From contig NC_069657.1 of NCBI RefSeq assembly GCF_027244095.1, positions 243,204,674 through 243,268,673 of the forward strand: a DNA stretch of 64,000 bases. Reading direction: 5' to 3'. The translations under genes were made by a program, and so were the position numbers. Shown here piece by piece: positions 32,061 to 44,345 of this stretch (positions are counted from its first letter, which is position 1; each line of letters opens with the position of its first letter). Source of the stretch: Hemicordylus capensis (lineage: Eukaryota > Chordata > Lepidosauria > Squamata > Cordylidae). The notes beneath the pieces were generated by a model that was not told where the DNA came from, did no database searches, and saw only the letters and a list, made by a program, of their open reading frames with translations.

Positions 32061-33594
32061 ACAAATGGTAACAGAAGCAAATATTTAATTTTGAAAGCAG
32101 CTAGCTATTATTAGTTTCGGTTTTTTCTGACCTTTGGCTGCTTTTATTTTTCAAACCTTCTGGAAATGTTATGCAACTGTGATCTTAACAAGGTATGACT
32201 TGGCAGACCTTTTGATCGGGCTCTTCTATGTCTTTGTTTTGTTTTAATTTCAATAGCTGTTGCAGGGGAAAATTTGATTGGAGCCATGGTGGAGGCGGGG
32301 TTCCCTTTCCCCATGCTTTTTTCCTTGTTAAAATTTCACCCCACCAACTCCTACTGGCCTTGTGGGTGAAGGAATTGTCATTAGGAAAATATCATAGGGA
32401 AATGCTTACTTTCCCCTGTACCTCAGTGATCCAATTTGCCCCTTTTCCATACAGTGGTTGCTAATCAAAAGAACAACAGCAACCTGCAAGAGATCCTGAT
32501 TGTGGATCCACCAGCATCATATAACATTGTAAGGAAATGGATGATCTTTTACATTTTCTATATGTTCCAGTTGCAAGACCAAGAATATAAACAGATAGGT
32601 GGAAGGTTTCAAAATCAGTGAAAAGTGGGTCTGTGAATCTTTGTACATTGTTACTGTGCAGAGTCCAAAATGACAGGAATGGAATTTAACCCTAATCTGG
32701 ATTTTGGGGCGGATTTCCACCTCCAGCTGCATAAAGATGTGTAAACAAGCAACCCACTGCATTCCCAGCTATGCTATTCTGATCAAACTCTTACCTGCAC
32801 TCTGGTACATAATAGATCCACAAGTATGGCCCCTCACCAGTTGTTATATTTATGTTACTAATGAAAATATGACACAGGGTAGAAAACTACCCCAGAATGA
32901 ATGGGCTTTCTATGGTGGGGTGGTTTCTATCCCATTCCCATATTAAACCTTTTGGGATGGGGGAGAACACCCTGTTTCAATTTGCAAACTTCTGTTTTAT
33001 TTCTCTTGATGATGATAGCGTCTCAAAACCAGTCTGAGGCACTGTATATTTTTGTGCTCTCAAGTTAGGGCAGATGAAAGTAATTCCTCCCACACTGCCG
33101 GACCTAGTGTTTGGAAGAAGTAAAGCATTTAGAAGCATCTGACCTTGAAGAAGCAGGGATTTTAGCCAGCAGAATAAAGCCAAAAAGGATCACAACAGCA
33201 GCAACCACAATAACGTGTCAGCTTCAGTAAAGCTTGTGGATCAACCATCCACAGTACATCTCTGATCTTTTTCCATTTCTTCTAGTGGGATACAGCCCAG
33301 AAGTGGGTGATGGGAGTGGGGTGGAGCTAGGTTCCAGGTGGAGAGAGCATGAAGATGTAGAAGTGGGATGTATGGCACTGAGCATTCTGCTGAACCTCAG
33401 TCACCTGCCAGTGAAGATACTGAGAGAATGGGTTACATGAGAAGTAGAAATGAAAATTTTGGTCTACAACCAGTCTATCATTTGCCCACTTGACAGTGGT
33501 AAAATGCGGTTGGGGTCAGACCAAGATAAGTTTATTCCAACAGGAGGAGTGGGGGGGGGGGGAGCGAGAGCAAACCATCATGAACCCTAAGGGA
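32061..33594. other. IRS2 intron, no feature recognised
   Basis: Unique-looking sequence. The short open frames are scattered and unsupported. A G run occurs near 33550. Confidence 0.4.
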
Positions 33595-33706
33595 AGAATC
33601 CAAATACTGTCCGAAGTCTTGGAGAGCCACTGCCAATCACAGCAGGCAGCGCTGCTCTAGATGGACCAGAGGTCTGACTCAGTAGGCGGCTACTTTCCGA
33701 TGGAAG
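33595..33706 (+). mobile_element. family A SINE, 3' part, opposite orientation
   Basis: CTAGATGGACCAGAGGTCTG and GACTCAGTAGGCGGCTACTTTCC are the reverse of the family A tail. This is the only + strand copy noticed. Confidence 0.65.
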
Positions 33707-34489
33707 CACCTTGACCTAACAGGACTGAAAGCAATTAGCCTGCTGTCCTAGCTGGTGTGTCTCATCCAATCATGATGTGCTGCAGGGACTGTGGAAAATA
33801 CATTTGGGGTCCTCCTATTTCTGTGCCACAATTGCAGCTGAGCTTAAGGACATCACAAGTAATTTAAGGAGGTTCAATGACAAAGCCACAAGGCAGAAGA
33901 GAAAAGTGATTGCCAAGCCGGCAACCATTACAGGTATCTGGACCTTGTTTGTGTGGGAACTTCAGCACAGCTCCATTCCTGGGCTTGACCAACAGTTGAT
34001 GAGCAGTTGTTGGGTTTCCATGGTGCTGTCCCTTCTAGCAACACATGGTAAGCAAGCCAAAGAAATACAGTGTGAAGATATGGTGGTGCTGTGGTGCAAA
34101 AACATCTTACCCACTGACAGGAGCTGTTGACCTTGGGAAGCATCGGAAGAGGACTGCAACAAAGACAAGTATGCCTGCAAGTTTTTCAGCCATGTGCACA
34201 GCCATGGAACAACATTGCTTGAGGCCACTTCAGCTGTATTACTCCTCTTCCTGCACTCCAAAACTTTGTTGGAGTGCGTGTAGAGGGGTGATTCAGATTA
34301 GCATTCCTCTCATGTGATTAAAAACTGTGCCAAGAGTACTTAAGCACATCCACCAGTGACGTCAGGGCAGATGTCTTGATGCCGCAGCCCTGATGATATC
34401 ATGCGTGCAAGGCTGTGTTCGTCTGTACCTGCCCTCAGAGAATTGTGGTGGGGGAGAACTTTTTCCACAGTGTACAATGCGCGTCAGGT
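33707..34489. other. IRS2 intron, no feature recognised
   Basis: No repeat or frame I can support. Confidence 0.35.
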
Positions 34490-34724
34490 ACTTCCGGTCA
34501 CTTCCAGTCTGACGAGGCAACAGGGTGGCAGGAAGGTATGCTGCCGTCCTACCGTACCCTTTTAAAGTGCAGTGCCGGCAGGGGAAATGTGGTGGGAGGG
34601 GTAAGAGCAGCCTCCCCCCCCCTTAAAGGTGTTCTCCCCTGCCTTAGAACTGGCCGAACTGCCGGTCATTCAAACCTGTTTGGAGGCCCATCAAAGGGCC
34701 TCCAAACAGGTTTGTGCAAATCCC
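34490..34724. mobile_element. hairpin MITE family F, right part
   Basis: Ends GTTTGTGCAAATCCC before TA, similar to the ends at 58615 and 53272. It includes the perfect palindrome ACCTGTTTGGAGGCCC with its complement (34675-34712) and the AGGGGAAATGTGGTGGGAGG block shared with 58075-58615. The left end is not visible. Confidence 0.6.
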
Positions 34725-36559
34725 TACAAGGCGCCATGCTTGAGATGTGGGGGTCACCACTGCACTCCTTTGGAGTGAAATGTTAAAATTATTGTGGGTT
34801 CTGTGGTCTGAAAAAGTTGCGGGGGGGGCATCCAGGGGCATCAGGTGTAGCAAGTCCTACTTGTGTGTAAAAAATATTTCTCCATATGAGGGTTAAAGCA
34901 GAAGGATACTTGCTTGCTGCTCTTGTATCAAAATGGAAGAGAGAATATGGAAGGTACTACCTCAAATTGTTGAAAGATATAGGGTGAATTTACTTGCCCA
35001 TTTATTAAGTGCTAACTTAACATGGTGTGCTCTTAATAAATTGGTATGCTGATCGTGTGTATTGTTCTTGCTCCACAGATTGTCCACCACACTTGGCTGG
35101 GTGATATAGATAAACAATGATTGTATGCATGCACGTACACCATGCAGTTTTGCTATTTGGTAAATGTAGTCTGTAGTCTTTCATAGATACTTCCCTTAGC
35201 AGACATATTGGAGCCCAATCCATACTTTACGTGGCAGTTGTAATTGCAGTGGATACCCTGGCCTTTGATAGATATTTGTTCCAATAACCTGGAAAGCCAG
35301 AACATATATTTTCAAAAATTCAGGGACACTTGTTGGACTGTGATTGGCCACAAGTACCTGCTGTGTGTTGGCAGTAAGATGTGGGTTTTCTGGAAATTTT
35401 TGAATTGGAAACTTTTCTAGAAAACTTTCTCATGCAAATTTTGTTTTCATTTGCATGGAATTTTGTTCTTTAGAAAACATTGCAATGCAAATGTTTCTGA
35501 TGCCCTTAATAGATTGTGATCTGATTTAGAATGTTGTTTGACCTGTTTGTTTAGTTTAAAAAAGAAAAAACCCAAAACACAATATTAATTCCCCATGCTT
35601 AATCCTTAAAGGTAATCCTTAAAGGTAGCCAAACAGTTCAAATGAAATATTTGATGGAGAGATCAATAAAAACATTCAATGTGGTTTAAATGACTTACTG
35701 AAACAAAGTTAAAGCTTTAGGTTAAAAGAAATTACTTTTATTGGAATATTCAATACATCAATAAAACATTTTTCTCTTTATTTCATCTAAACCACCTCTG
35801 AAAAGAAGAGTAACAATAACCACATGAATAGTTACAATTCATCATAGATCAATAAAACATATATGTACTCTCTTACATGCGTTTTAGGAATAACCACCTG
35901 AAAAAACATAAATTACAACTTAGAAATTGCCTGGCTTGCTTAATATTGCATTGGCACCCATTGTTACTAATGAATTTTATGAAACAATGACCAGCACCTG
36001 GACTAGCATTGCATGTGTGCAACAGTGTGAGTTCCAGATTAGCACACTGACCCTTGAGCAGGCCAAGGTGGAAGGGCTGATTGTCTTTGATCTCCTCTAC
36101 CCTATGAAGCCCACTGCACATCACCAAAATAGGTCCAAGAGTATCACACAACCCTCAGGAACATACTCTGGCTACTCCCTTTCAGCGGGGAAGTGGAGAC
36201 TGTTGAAAATTACCCCTTCCCTCACTTAAGCATCAGCGCCGTGGTAATATGGATGTTTGCACAGATACACACATGCAGAGGGCTAGTCTGGATGTTGGCC
36301 AATGAATTTTTAGAAATGGGGGAAAAAAATCCATCCCACATCTCTACTCAGCAGCATGTTTACATACCTCTCCACACTTCAAATATTTTCTATAACAAAT
36401 GCTCATCAAACATAGTTTTTCTGCAGCAAGTATGACCACTGCATGCGGTAATATGTGATTAGATAGAATGGCATATGTTAAAAATCACCAGAACTAATTC
36501 TCAAAATGTGTTGAATAAAGATTAACCCACAAATCTGTTTTTGCTGCTGCTGTTCATAC
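34725..36559. other. IRS2 intron, no feature recognised
   Basis: AT-rich unique sequence with a tandem doublet of CCTTAAAGGTA near 35605-35635. No gene. Confidence 0.4.
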
Positions 36560-36710
36560 CAGGGGTATAGCTATAATTGAGTGGATGGCATCAAAGAGCC
36601 TGGGGGCCCCAGCTCCACCCCTCCCTATTTTCTTCATTATCTCCCTCACTCCGAGGGGCCACTGGGGAGAGGGGCGAACATGGGCCCCCTCTCCCCTAGC
36701 TATGCCCCTG
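36560..36710. mobile_element. hAT-type MITE, 151 bp
   Basis: Ends CAGGGGTATAGCTA and TAGCTATGCCCCTG, with an exact 8-bp target duplication GTTCATAC at 36552-36559 and 36711-36718. Confidence 0.93.
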
Positions 36711-37313
36711 GTTCATACTGAAGAGGAGAGGCCCCTGAGAAGCCAGGGAATATTCCAAAAGCTTATTCAAAAGCCTTCTCTTGCCTGAGCAGCTGCAGTC
36801 CTGTAGGATGGCATTTTGATAGGGTTCTGTTAACTCTGCAGAGCCCAAAGAAAGGACTGCAGAAAACAGTGGGTTGGCTGAGAAGTGGGTGGTGGTGGTG
36901 GTGGTGGTAGGGCAGGAGGGTTGTCTATCATGACTGACTTCATTGATCAAAAGTGGTTCTGGAGAAACAAAACTTGTACAAATCCCTCCACCCTAACACA
37001 CGTGTGCATGTGGGTAACAACTTCAAAGGAATAATAAAGAGAAAGCATCCCCCAGCTTATCCTTTTCTTTTCTTTCCCCCCAGTTTGTTAGCGGCATTGC
37101 CATGTTCATCCCCGGAACGAGACACAGTCGGTAATGTATCTTTTTTCTTTTTCTTTACTGGAGTAGCTTATATTTAGGAAAGAGAATGGAAGCTTAGATT
37201 TGTATGGAACTGTACCTATTTTTAGGAATTAAAATTGTCGTTTGTTTGGGTTTTTAAAAACAGAACATTGCATAATATTGACATTTGAACTGTGTCTGCT
37301 ATGAGTACCCATA

Positions 37314-37985
37314 TACTACTACTACAGCTACAAATATTTATATACTGCTTTTCAATAAAATTTCCCAAAGTGGGATGGATAGATAGATGGATGGATGGTT
37401 CCTTGTCTCCAAAGGACTCAGAGTGGCTATTCTCACGACCAGCCAAAACCGGGCTAAGGGAGCCCAGCCCAGTTTTGGCTGGTCGTGTGCAGCAACGGGA
37501 TCCACGTGGCTCCTGGCAGCAAGCCCACTTAAATGCCCCCCCCCCAAAATGAGGTTAGCGGAGTGCGTGCTCTGCTAACCCCGTTTTTCTGATCATGTGT
37601 CTGCTGCGGCTGCTTGCAGCTGCAGCAGACACACTCGTGGAGGGGTACCCCAGGAATGCACCATGCACTTTACTGTGCTTTACTGGGGCTCCAGGGGGGG
37701 CACCACGCGGCTGCATTTCCCTTCACCCGGCCCCTGGAGCTTCCGGGTGAGGTGTGGATAGAGATGACAGGAGAGCCACAGCTTGTCTGCGCCGCCAATC
37801 CACTCATGCAGGGAACCCCCTCGGATCGTCTGCGGGGAAGGTAACGTAAACCCTCCTTCTCTGCAGTTAACCCTGGCAGCTCTCCTCACTGATCACAAGG
37901 AGAGCTTCACAACCTAAAAAGGAACATAAGATAGATACCAGCAACAGCCACTGGTGGGATGCTGTGCTGGGGTTGGATAGAGAGT
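37314..37985. repeat. interspersed repeat family C, split by a MITE
   Basis: Begins CAAATATTTATATACTGCTT, is broken in the middle of its AAGGGCTCACAATCT block, and resumes at about 37906 with CACAACCTAAAAAGGAACAT through AACAGCCACTGGTGGGATGC. Confidence 0.75.
37420..37905. mobile_element. GC-rich MITE family D inside repeat C
   Basis: Occupies the gap in the surrounding repeat. The ends GGCTATTCTCACGACCAG and, inverted, GCTCTCCTTGTGATCAG are related. The interior carries short palindromes (AGCCAAAACC with its complement). Related copies, inverted, lie near 40080-40470 and 48440-48800. The target duplication is unclear. Confidence 0.65.
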
Positions 37986-38521
37986 GGTTGTTTTTTAAAG
38001 ATACAAATTGACGATGTGTAGTTTGGTCACAGCCTTTACTTTCCTTAAACAGTTTTTGTTGCTGATAGCTAATCTTTATTGTTTACTGCGTGGCTAATCT
38101 ATTTTGTTTAGATTCATTGGACATGAAGTGGTTAAATCCAAGCACTTTGGCTTAATTATTCAGAGGACTTCTCTTGTGTTTTTGCCCTCCTCTGAGAGTG
38201 GATACTGTTGTGTTGGCTACTGCATGTAAGCTGGTCCTATATAGATGGTCCTTATCCTATTGAGCTTGCAATCTAGGAAGAAAAGAACTGAGAGGCACAG
38301 CTAAAGGAGTTCTGTCATGTTTAATTTCAGTAATGTAGTTCACAGATTTTGCATTCCTATAGCTGCACTGTGAATTATGATATATTGCTGGCAGAGTCAC
38401 ATAACTAATACTAAATAGTTTTTTGTTATTAACATATTATTGCAGTAAACTTCATAAACAAGGAATGCATATATTAATCTTGGTTTCACTTAACATATTC
38501 CCTTTTTCAAACCCAGAATAC

Positions 38522-38522
38522 T

Positions 38523-38560
<38 letters not shown>
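38522..38560. repeat. (GAT)n microsatellite
   Basis: About 12 uninterrupted GAT units. Confidence 0.95.
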
Positions 38561-40079
38561 AGAGACATTAGTAAAGTTTTGTGGTTGTATGTATGCACCT
38601 GGTGGAAATGACTGCATGGATGCTTAACTGCCGTTTGAGATAAATACCAACATAAATAATCAACCAACTCTCTCCTTGCTCACTTGTTTCCCAAGTCCAA
38701 TAGAGTATATATAATAAGAAAAAGGAACCTAATATAATACCTACTTAGGGGCAATATCAGGGGTAACAGAATTAGGTATGTTGCTATTTTTTCAATGACT
38801 GTATCCAGGAGCAAATTATCATGTTGATATTAAGCAAGATAAGATCTCCTCCTATACATCCATATTTTTATGAAACCCTTAAATGTCTAGAAGGTGAAAC
38901 CTGTTGTTGACCAAGCAAAGTCATTTTGCTTAGATTACACTTACAGAAAAAGTTCAAGAAAATAAATTTATGCAATAATAGTTTTTTTAATTAACGTGCT
39001 TGTAAAAGGGGGAGTAAAATAACACTTTGAAATTTGTAGAATTTCAACATACTTTATTGAATAATTACCATGCATAACTTGAATCATAGTAAATTTGAAT
39101 CTGAGAAAGATCTTCTGCTTCTCTTGAGCATGATGTTGTGTTTCAAGTATTGATCCAATTACTGAGTGTTAAAAACCTGATAACAATAACATGTAAACTA
39201 TATTATATTCAGAATTTTATTTTAAAAATAGAAAAATAATTATTTAAACCATTTACCCAGCATATTTCGGTGCAAAACATGGTGCATTCAGCTAATTTAA
39301 GTGGCAGGATTGTGGATGCAGAATTTGGTATCTGTAGATCATCAGGAAGTATGACTTTATTTTGCACAAACTCTTCAAAATATATAATAAATAGTGACCT
39401 GCATAATGCACTTCAGGCCACAGAGGAGTAATGCTGCACTGTGAGGATGTTGCAGACTCCAAAGGCAGTATTAAGAACCCATCATTGCATAAGCAGCACT
39501 GCTGATACAGCAGATATCGCCATTATTCCAAATGGGGAAATCTGCAGTAGTGCTGCTTGCACAACTACCACTTCTTAACAGCCCCAACTCTGCCTTTGGA
39601 GGCCGTGACAGCCCTACAGTACAGTGTCTTTGTAGCACTGTGCAACATGTGAGCCCGTGTCTGAAATGTGCAAAATACATGGGTAACAGCATGAGACATC
39701 TTTGGGCATCCCATTGTGCACGTACTGCAATGCAAATTCAGGCAAGTGCACACATTTGGACAGACAACTACTATTTTCCCCCCTGTAAACCACATTCAGT
39801 GGCTGACATCCTGAGTAATGGAGCATGAGTGCTTCAAGAGACCGCAGGGGCACAACAGTAGCCCTCACACAGCACCCCCTTTCCCCCTTCATGCAGGCGG
39901 TTGTGCCAGAGCCTTTAGCAGTCTGGAGCACTCCCTGTGATCAGCAACATGTTCCTGATCTTGCAGAGCCCTTCTGGAGTGTACGGAGTGTGTTCTGGAT
40001 GCAAGGGGGGGGGAGACAAAGCACATCCAGTTCCCCGAAAACGAAGCCTTTACAGCTGCAGGATGCTTTTCCAGAAGAG
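38561..40079. other. IRS2 intron, no feature recognised
   Basis: Mostly AT-rich unique sequence to about 39430, then mixed sequence. No supported frame. Confidence 0.4.
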
Positions 40080-40470
40080 TAAAAGGGTTCATGGATCGGC
40101 CACCCACACAACTGCTGGCTCCGTCATGGAGCCAGCGGAGGCTGCGGGGATTGGGGGCCATGCGGACCCCGGAAGTTCCAGGATGCTCCACGTGAGTACG
40201 CCGAGCATCCTGGAGAGACCTCCGAGCCCGGGAGGCTGTTTGCAGCCTCCCGGTCGGGGGTCTACTCGTGTGTCACTGTGTGCCACAGCAACACACTGTC
40301 AAAAAGACAAGGTTGATGGAGCGCTCGCTCTGTGAACCTGGTCAGAGGGGAGGGGTGCTTTGGGAGGTTTGCTGTCGGGAGCCGCACAGCTCCTGTTGCA
40401 GCACACGATTGCCCCAAAGCTGGCTAGGCTCCCTTAGCCCGCTTTTGGGCGATCGTGAGCATAGCCTCAT
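40080..40470. mobile_element. MITE family D, inverted copy
   Basis: GCCCGCTTTTGGGCGATCGT and GAGCATAGCCTC at the high end are the inverse of the left end at 37420. The low end is uncertain. Includes a hairpin around AGGATGCTCCACGTGAGTAC. Confidence 0.6.
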
Positions 40471-40621
40471 TAACTTCTATCCTGTTCTGGGAAGGGAACT
40501 GTTCTCTTCGCCCTCCCTTTTTCTTTTATTGACTTTTGTTTTCTCCCTCAGCCCGCTTTCTCTCTTTTCTCTCACCCCCACCGAAGGGGGAAGCAAAGCC
40601 CCTCAACAAATTAGGATAAAT

Positions 40622-40692
40622 TACTGAGAAGTAAATCCATTGATTTCACTAGAGCTTACTTCTCTGAGTAAAGACACATAGGATCAGGACCA
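40622..40692. repeat. short interspersed repeat family G
   Basis: GAGCTTACTTCTCTGAGTAA and ACATAGGATCAGGACC match the family G pattern. Confidence 0.5.
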
Positions 40693-40929
40693 GCATATAT
40701 GCTAGATAAGAAGCCATCTCTCACCCATCCCTGCCCAAAGCATGGAAGAATTGAAGGGGCGGGCAGGGGGTGGGATATTTCTGGGACTTACTTCTAAGTC
40801 AAGATGAGTAAGATTTGGACCAAGGACACCAGGCTGAGAAGCTCTACAGGAGTACAGCAATGAAACCCCACAAACCATTCCCACCCACCTCCAACAGACT
40901 AGCATTCTGATGTAGACTGCCTTTCAGTG

Positions 40930-41043
40930 TGGAGGTTCTGCATCAGAGCCACACTGCTTGTGAGTATGAGTGCCACTTGCCCATACTGAGAAAGAGAAGC
41001 TTCCATATTCACAGACAGCTCGGCTCTGATGCAGAAACCTCAA
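40930..41043. repeat. inverted-repeat element, hairpin
   Basis: TGGAGGTTCTGCATCAGAGC at the left and GCTCTGATGCAGAAACCTC at the right are inverted. A related single arm is visible at 45171-45190. Confidence 0.7.
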
Positions 41044-41191
41044 TCAAGGGCACTCTACACAAGCAAGTTAGTTAGTTGGTGATGGATGGGAATGAGTAAC
41101 CCATCCCTGGAAGCATCTGGCTGAGCATTTTGTGAAAGAGGATACTGGGATGGAGTTCCCCTTTCAAGCAGCATTTGATGATTGAGCATGC

Positions 41192-41250
41192 AGTTTTATA
41201 TGCACACTTACATGGGAGTAATCTCCATTGAATCAATGGGAGTTGTTTCC
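41192..41250. repeat. short interspersed repeat family G
   Basis: CACACTTACATGGGAGTAAT and CATTGAATCAATGGGAGTTG match the family G pattern. Confidence 0.45.
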
Positions 41251-41465
41251 AACTAAAGAGGGAACAGTTGAACAATGCCTGAAAACTGGTGTTGACTGGG
41301 ACTGAATAATGGAAAGAACCTTTTAAAATGTGAGTGGGAAACAGTGTAAAGATACTTTTTTTACAAACTGGTGGTAAAAATAATGGAACCATCTGTTTAA
41401 AAGTGGGGTTGAAATAAACCCATCACCACATGTTTCTTATGTAACCTGAGTTACTCATGTAACTC

Positions 41466-41640
41466 TGATATCTTCTATTTACATTGTTCCTCCAAGGAGC
41501 TCAGAGTGATGTACATGATTAGCTTTATTCTCAACAGCAACCCTGTGAGATAGGTTGGGCTGAGAGAGAAGTGACTGGCCCAGAGTCACCAAGTCCTAAT
41601 CCAACACTCAGTCCAACCACTAAGCCTGGCTCTCAGTGGA
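41466..41640 (-). mobile_element. Sauria SINE, 3' two-thirds
   Basis: CTCCAAGGAGCTCAGAGTGA, CCTGTGAGATAGGTTGGGCT and AGTGACTGGCCCAGAGTCAC are the reverse complement of the Sauria body and tail. The head is decayed. Confidence 0.75.
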
Positions 41641-41868
41641 TCCCACAGGTCTTGAGATCGGTTCGTATCTTTAATGCTGTTAAGATTGCTAATAACCCCT
41701 CCTGTTCTACTGCGTAGGGAATAGAGCAGGAAAGAGATAGTAACCCATCTCTTGATTAATCCCAGGTGTCAGCTTGCCATCGCAACTAGAAACGTAATCC
41801 TGGTGTCCAGCCCTGTTTAAGAAGGCCCCACATTGCAACACACACCAACCTGTTTAGCGGCCACTACC

Positions 41869-42053
41869 TCTAATTTTGTTCACCTGTGTGTGGGATGAGT
41901 TTTGTTCTGGGCAGCAGTATCAAGGCAGTGTGTGCGCTCGTGCATTCAGAGTAGGGCCTTCCTGATACAACCCGAGTGAGATCTAAAATTAACTGAGCTG
42001 ACATAAAAAAAACATGTGAGCGTGCGCATGTGCGCACACCTTAGAGGGAATGC
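41869..42053. mobile_element. MITE family E, inverted copy
   Basis: Reverse complement of the insert at 9643-9834, sharing GATGAGTTTTGTTCTGGGCA and TATCAAGGCAGTGTGTG. The ends are CCTCTAATTTTG and CCTTAGAGGGAATGC. Confidence 0.65.
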
Positions 42054-42292
42054 TGGCCACTACCAGTCTCCTCCTCCTCTCACCCATCCACCACAGCACT
42101 GCACTATTGCTGCATTTTCTCTTACCTTGCTGTTTACACTAGAGGCAGTCTCCCTGTCCCCAGTATGCATGCCTGTCTTAGTCAAAGTGCTTGGGATGGG
42201 GATGGATGGAGAATAGAAACAAGAGGCTGATGGCTGGGCTAGGTTGGGCTGAGATCCTAACAAGCATCTTTCTGGAGAAAGCAGCAGTTGGA

Positions 42293-42597
42293 ACATAGGA
42301 ACATGGGAAACTGCCATATACTGAGTCGGACCATTGGTCTGTCTAGCCCAGTATTGTCTTCACAGACCGGCAGTGGCTTCTCCAAGGTTGCAGGCAGGAA
42401 TCTCTCAGCCCTATCTTGGAGAAGCCAGGGAGGGAACGTGAAACCTTCTGCTCTTCCCAGAGCGGCTTCATCCTCTGAGGGGAATATCTTGCAGTGCTCA
42501 CACTTCTAGTCTCCCATTCAGATGCAACCAGGGCAGACCCTGCTTAGCTATGGGGACAAGTCATGCTTGCTACCACAAGACCAGCTCTTCTCATGAG
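42293..42597 (-). mobile_element. family A SINE, best copy, 5S-like head
   Basis: On the minus strand the head reads AGCTGGTCTTGTGGTAGCAA, then TAGCTAAGCAGGGTCTGCCC, then TCTGAATGGGAGACTA. The last two align with the internal promoter region of 5S rRNA (GCTAAGCAGGGTCGGGCCTG and TTGGATGGGAGAC). The body and a tail with repeated TGTTCC follow. A 5S-derived SINE type has been reported from lizards. This copy may belong to it, although its tail is not BovB-like. Confidence 0.8.
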
Positions 42598-43756
42598 GAT
42601 CATACTGACTGCATGAAGGGAGCCCTGAGGACTTCAGTTGTAGGCACTGGGAGGAAAGGAGGAAGAGTGTCTGAAGAAAGTACTGTACCTCTTGTCACTC
42701 CTTTCCCCACCTGATCAGACATACACCTTGCAGCATCTTGCACGCCATCCCTCTTTACCCCCTCAGTCCAAGCTCACTCAGTCCCCACAGGTTACACTGT
42801 AGAGATTACAGGTGTTGTGGCAAATGGAACTCAATAGGTGCCTTCTCCCCCCCCCTCCCCATCTTAACAGAAACATTTTGGGACAGGTCTCCACCCACTT
42901 CCTTCTCCTTTTGAAGCACACAAGTTTACACTTTAAGTTTCTGGGCAACCCAGCACGCATGATCAGGACTGGATCATGCCGAGGGTGTGCCTGCCCTGAT
43001 GTCCCTGGATGATGTCCAAATGCACAATTGGGGCGTCTCTTAATAATTGCACGAGGGGGTGTTCATCTGAATTGCCCCTCTACGTGTGAGCCAAATACCT
43101 GTTTAAACAGCAAGGTGGTGTTTGTTTGGTTTTTTGGTTGTTTTTTGTATTCAGCATTTTGTTTATTTTTCTATTCAACTCATACTAATGTATGCAGTCA
43201 AAGAGCGATGCAAGATGATGTTTGTAAAGTAAATTCCAGTCATTCATAAGTCATTGGGGAGGCATCTGAAACCTTGATTTTGTGGGCTGCCTCCTAGATT
43301 TAAAAAAAAAAATTGTCACGGCCCCTACTGACCATTCAGCAGAAGCCTGTGGCTTAAAAAGGAGAAATGTACTCTGTGTTTGCTCAGAGGCTATGCCCTC
43401 TGAGTTCCTCTTTTAAAAGGTATGACTTTCTAGACAGCAGGAAAAGAAAGAGGCCTCAACCAGTAAGTGACTCCTGACTAATGAAGTGCTTGCAGAAAGA
43501 GATCACACTTGTGCAGTGTGTCGGTGCAAGGCAAGCTACTTGGACCAAGTCTGGAGCTTGAATCCCAGACTTGTGTTGTGCTACTTCAGGCACATTTGCA
43601 CTTGCACCTCTCATTTGTTTTAAATGGAACCTTGGCACAGCTGCACAATTCTGCAAATTCATGGCATTCTTAGCACACTTATATGAACTTACACTAGTGC
43701 AACTTTGCTAGTTATGCAAGTGCTTCATTAGTGAAGATGGTGAGCCTATATCATTA

Positions 43757-44028
43757 AAATTTATTTATGTATTTATTTATTTGATTTCTATACCGCCCTT
43801 CCAAAAATGGCTCAGGGCGGTTTACACAGAGAAATAACAAATAGATAAGATGGCTCCCTGTCCCCAAAGGGCTCACAATCTAAAAAGAAATACAAGATAG
43901 ACACCAGCAACAGTCACTGGAGGTACTGTGCTGGGGGGTGGAGGATAGGGCCAGTTACTCTCCCCCTGCTAAATAAAGAGAATCACCACATTAAAAGCTG
44001 CCTCTTTGCCAAGTTAGCAGGGGTTTGT
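43757..44028 (-). repeat. interspersed repeat family B, complete copy
   Basis: ATTT-rich low end, then TATACCGCCCTTCCAAAAAT and CACTGGAGGTACTGTGCTGG, ending near AAGTTAGCAGGGGT. It is the longest copy here and a good reference for the family. Confidence 0.8.
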
Positions 44029-44082
44029 CACAACTTTAATGAAAGAAGCAGAGTGCCCAGGCTAGATTACAAATACAACAAA

Positions 44083-44136
44083 TATTTATATATGACTTTT
44101 CAACAAAAGTTCCTAAAGCAGCTTACAGAGATATAA

Positions 44137-44205
<69 letters not shown>

Positions 44206-44345
44206 ATGGTTCCCTGCCCCCAAAGGGCTCACAATCTGAAAAAGAAACATAAGGTAGACCCCAGCCACTGGAGAGATGCTGTGCTGGGGGTGGATAGGGC
44301 CATTTGCTCTCTCCCTGCTAAACAAAGAGAATTGCCACTTTTTAA
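44083..44345. repeat. interspersed repeat family C with (GATA)n
   Basis: CAAATATTTATATATGACTT starts the family C pattern. A GATA run of about 17 units at 44136-44203 interrupts it, then the CCCCAAAGGGCTCACAATCT block resumes. Confidence 0.75.

Noticed and set aside
32040-32090. Primer-binding site marking a complete second LTR element
   Set aside because: A TGGTAACAGAAG-like string follows the CTGAC-rich stretch, but no gag region or second LTR is seen, so only a weak LTR remnant is reported.
38452-38667. Isoleucine- or methionine-rich peptide
   Set aside because: It is the translation of the GAT microsatellite.
42550-42597. A 5S rRNA gene or tRNA gene
   Set aside because: The similarity is confined to promoter-like boxes and is followed by the SINE body repeated elsewhere, so it is a retroposon head.
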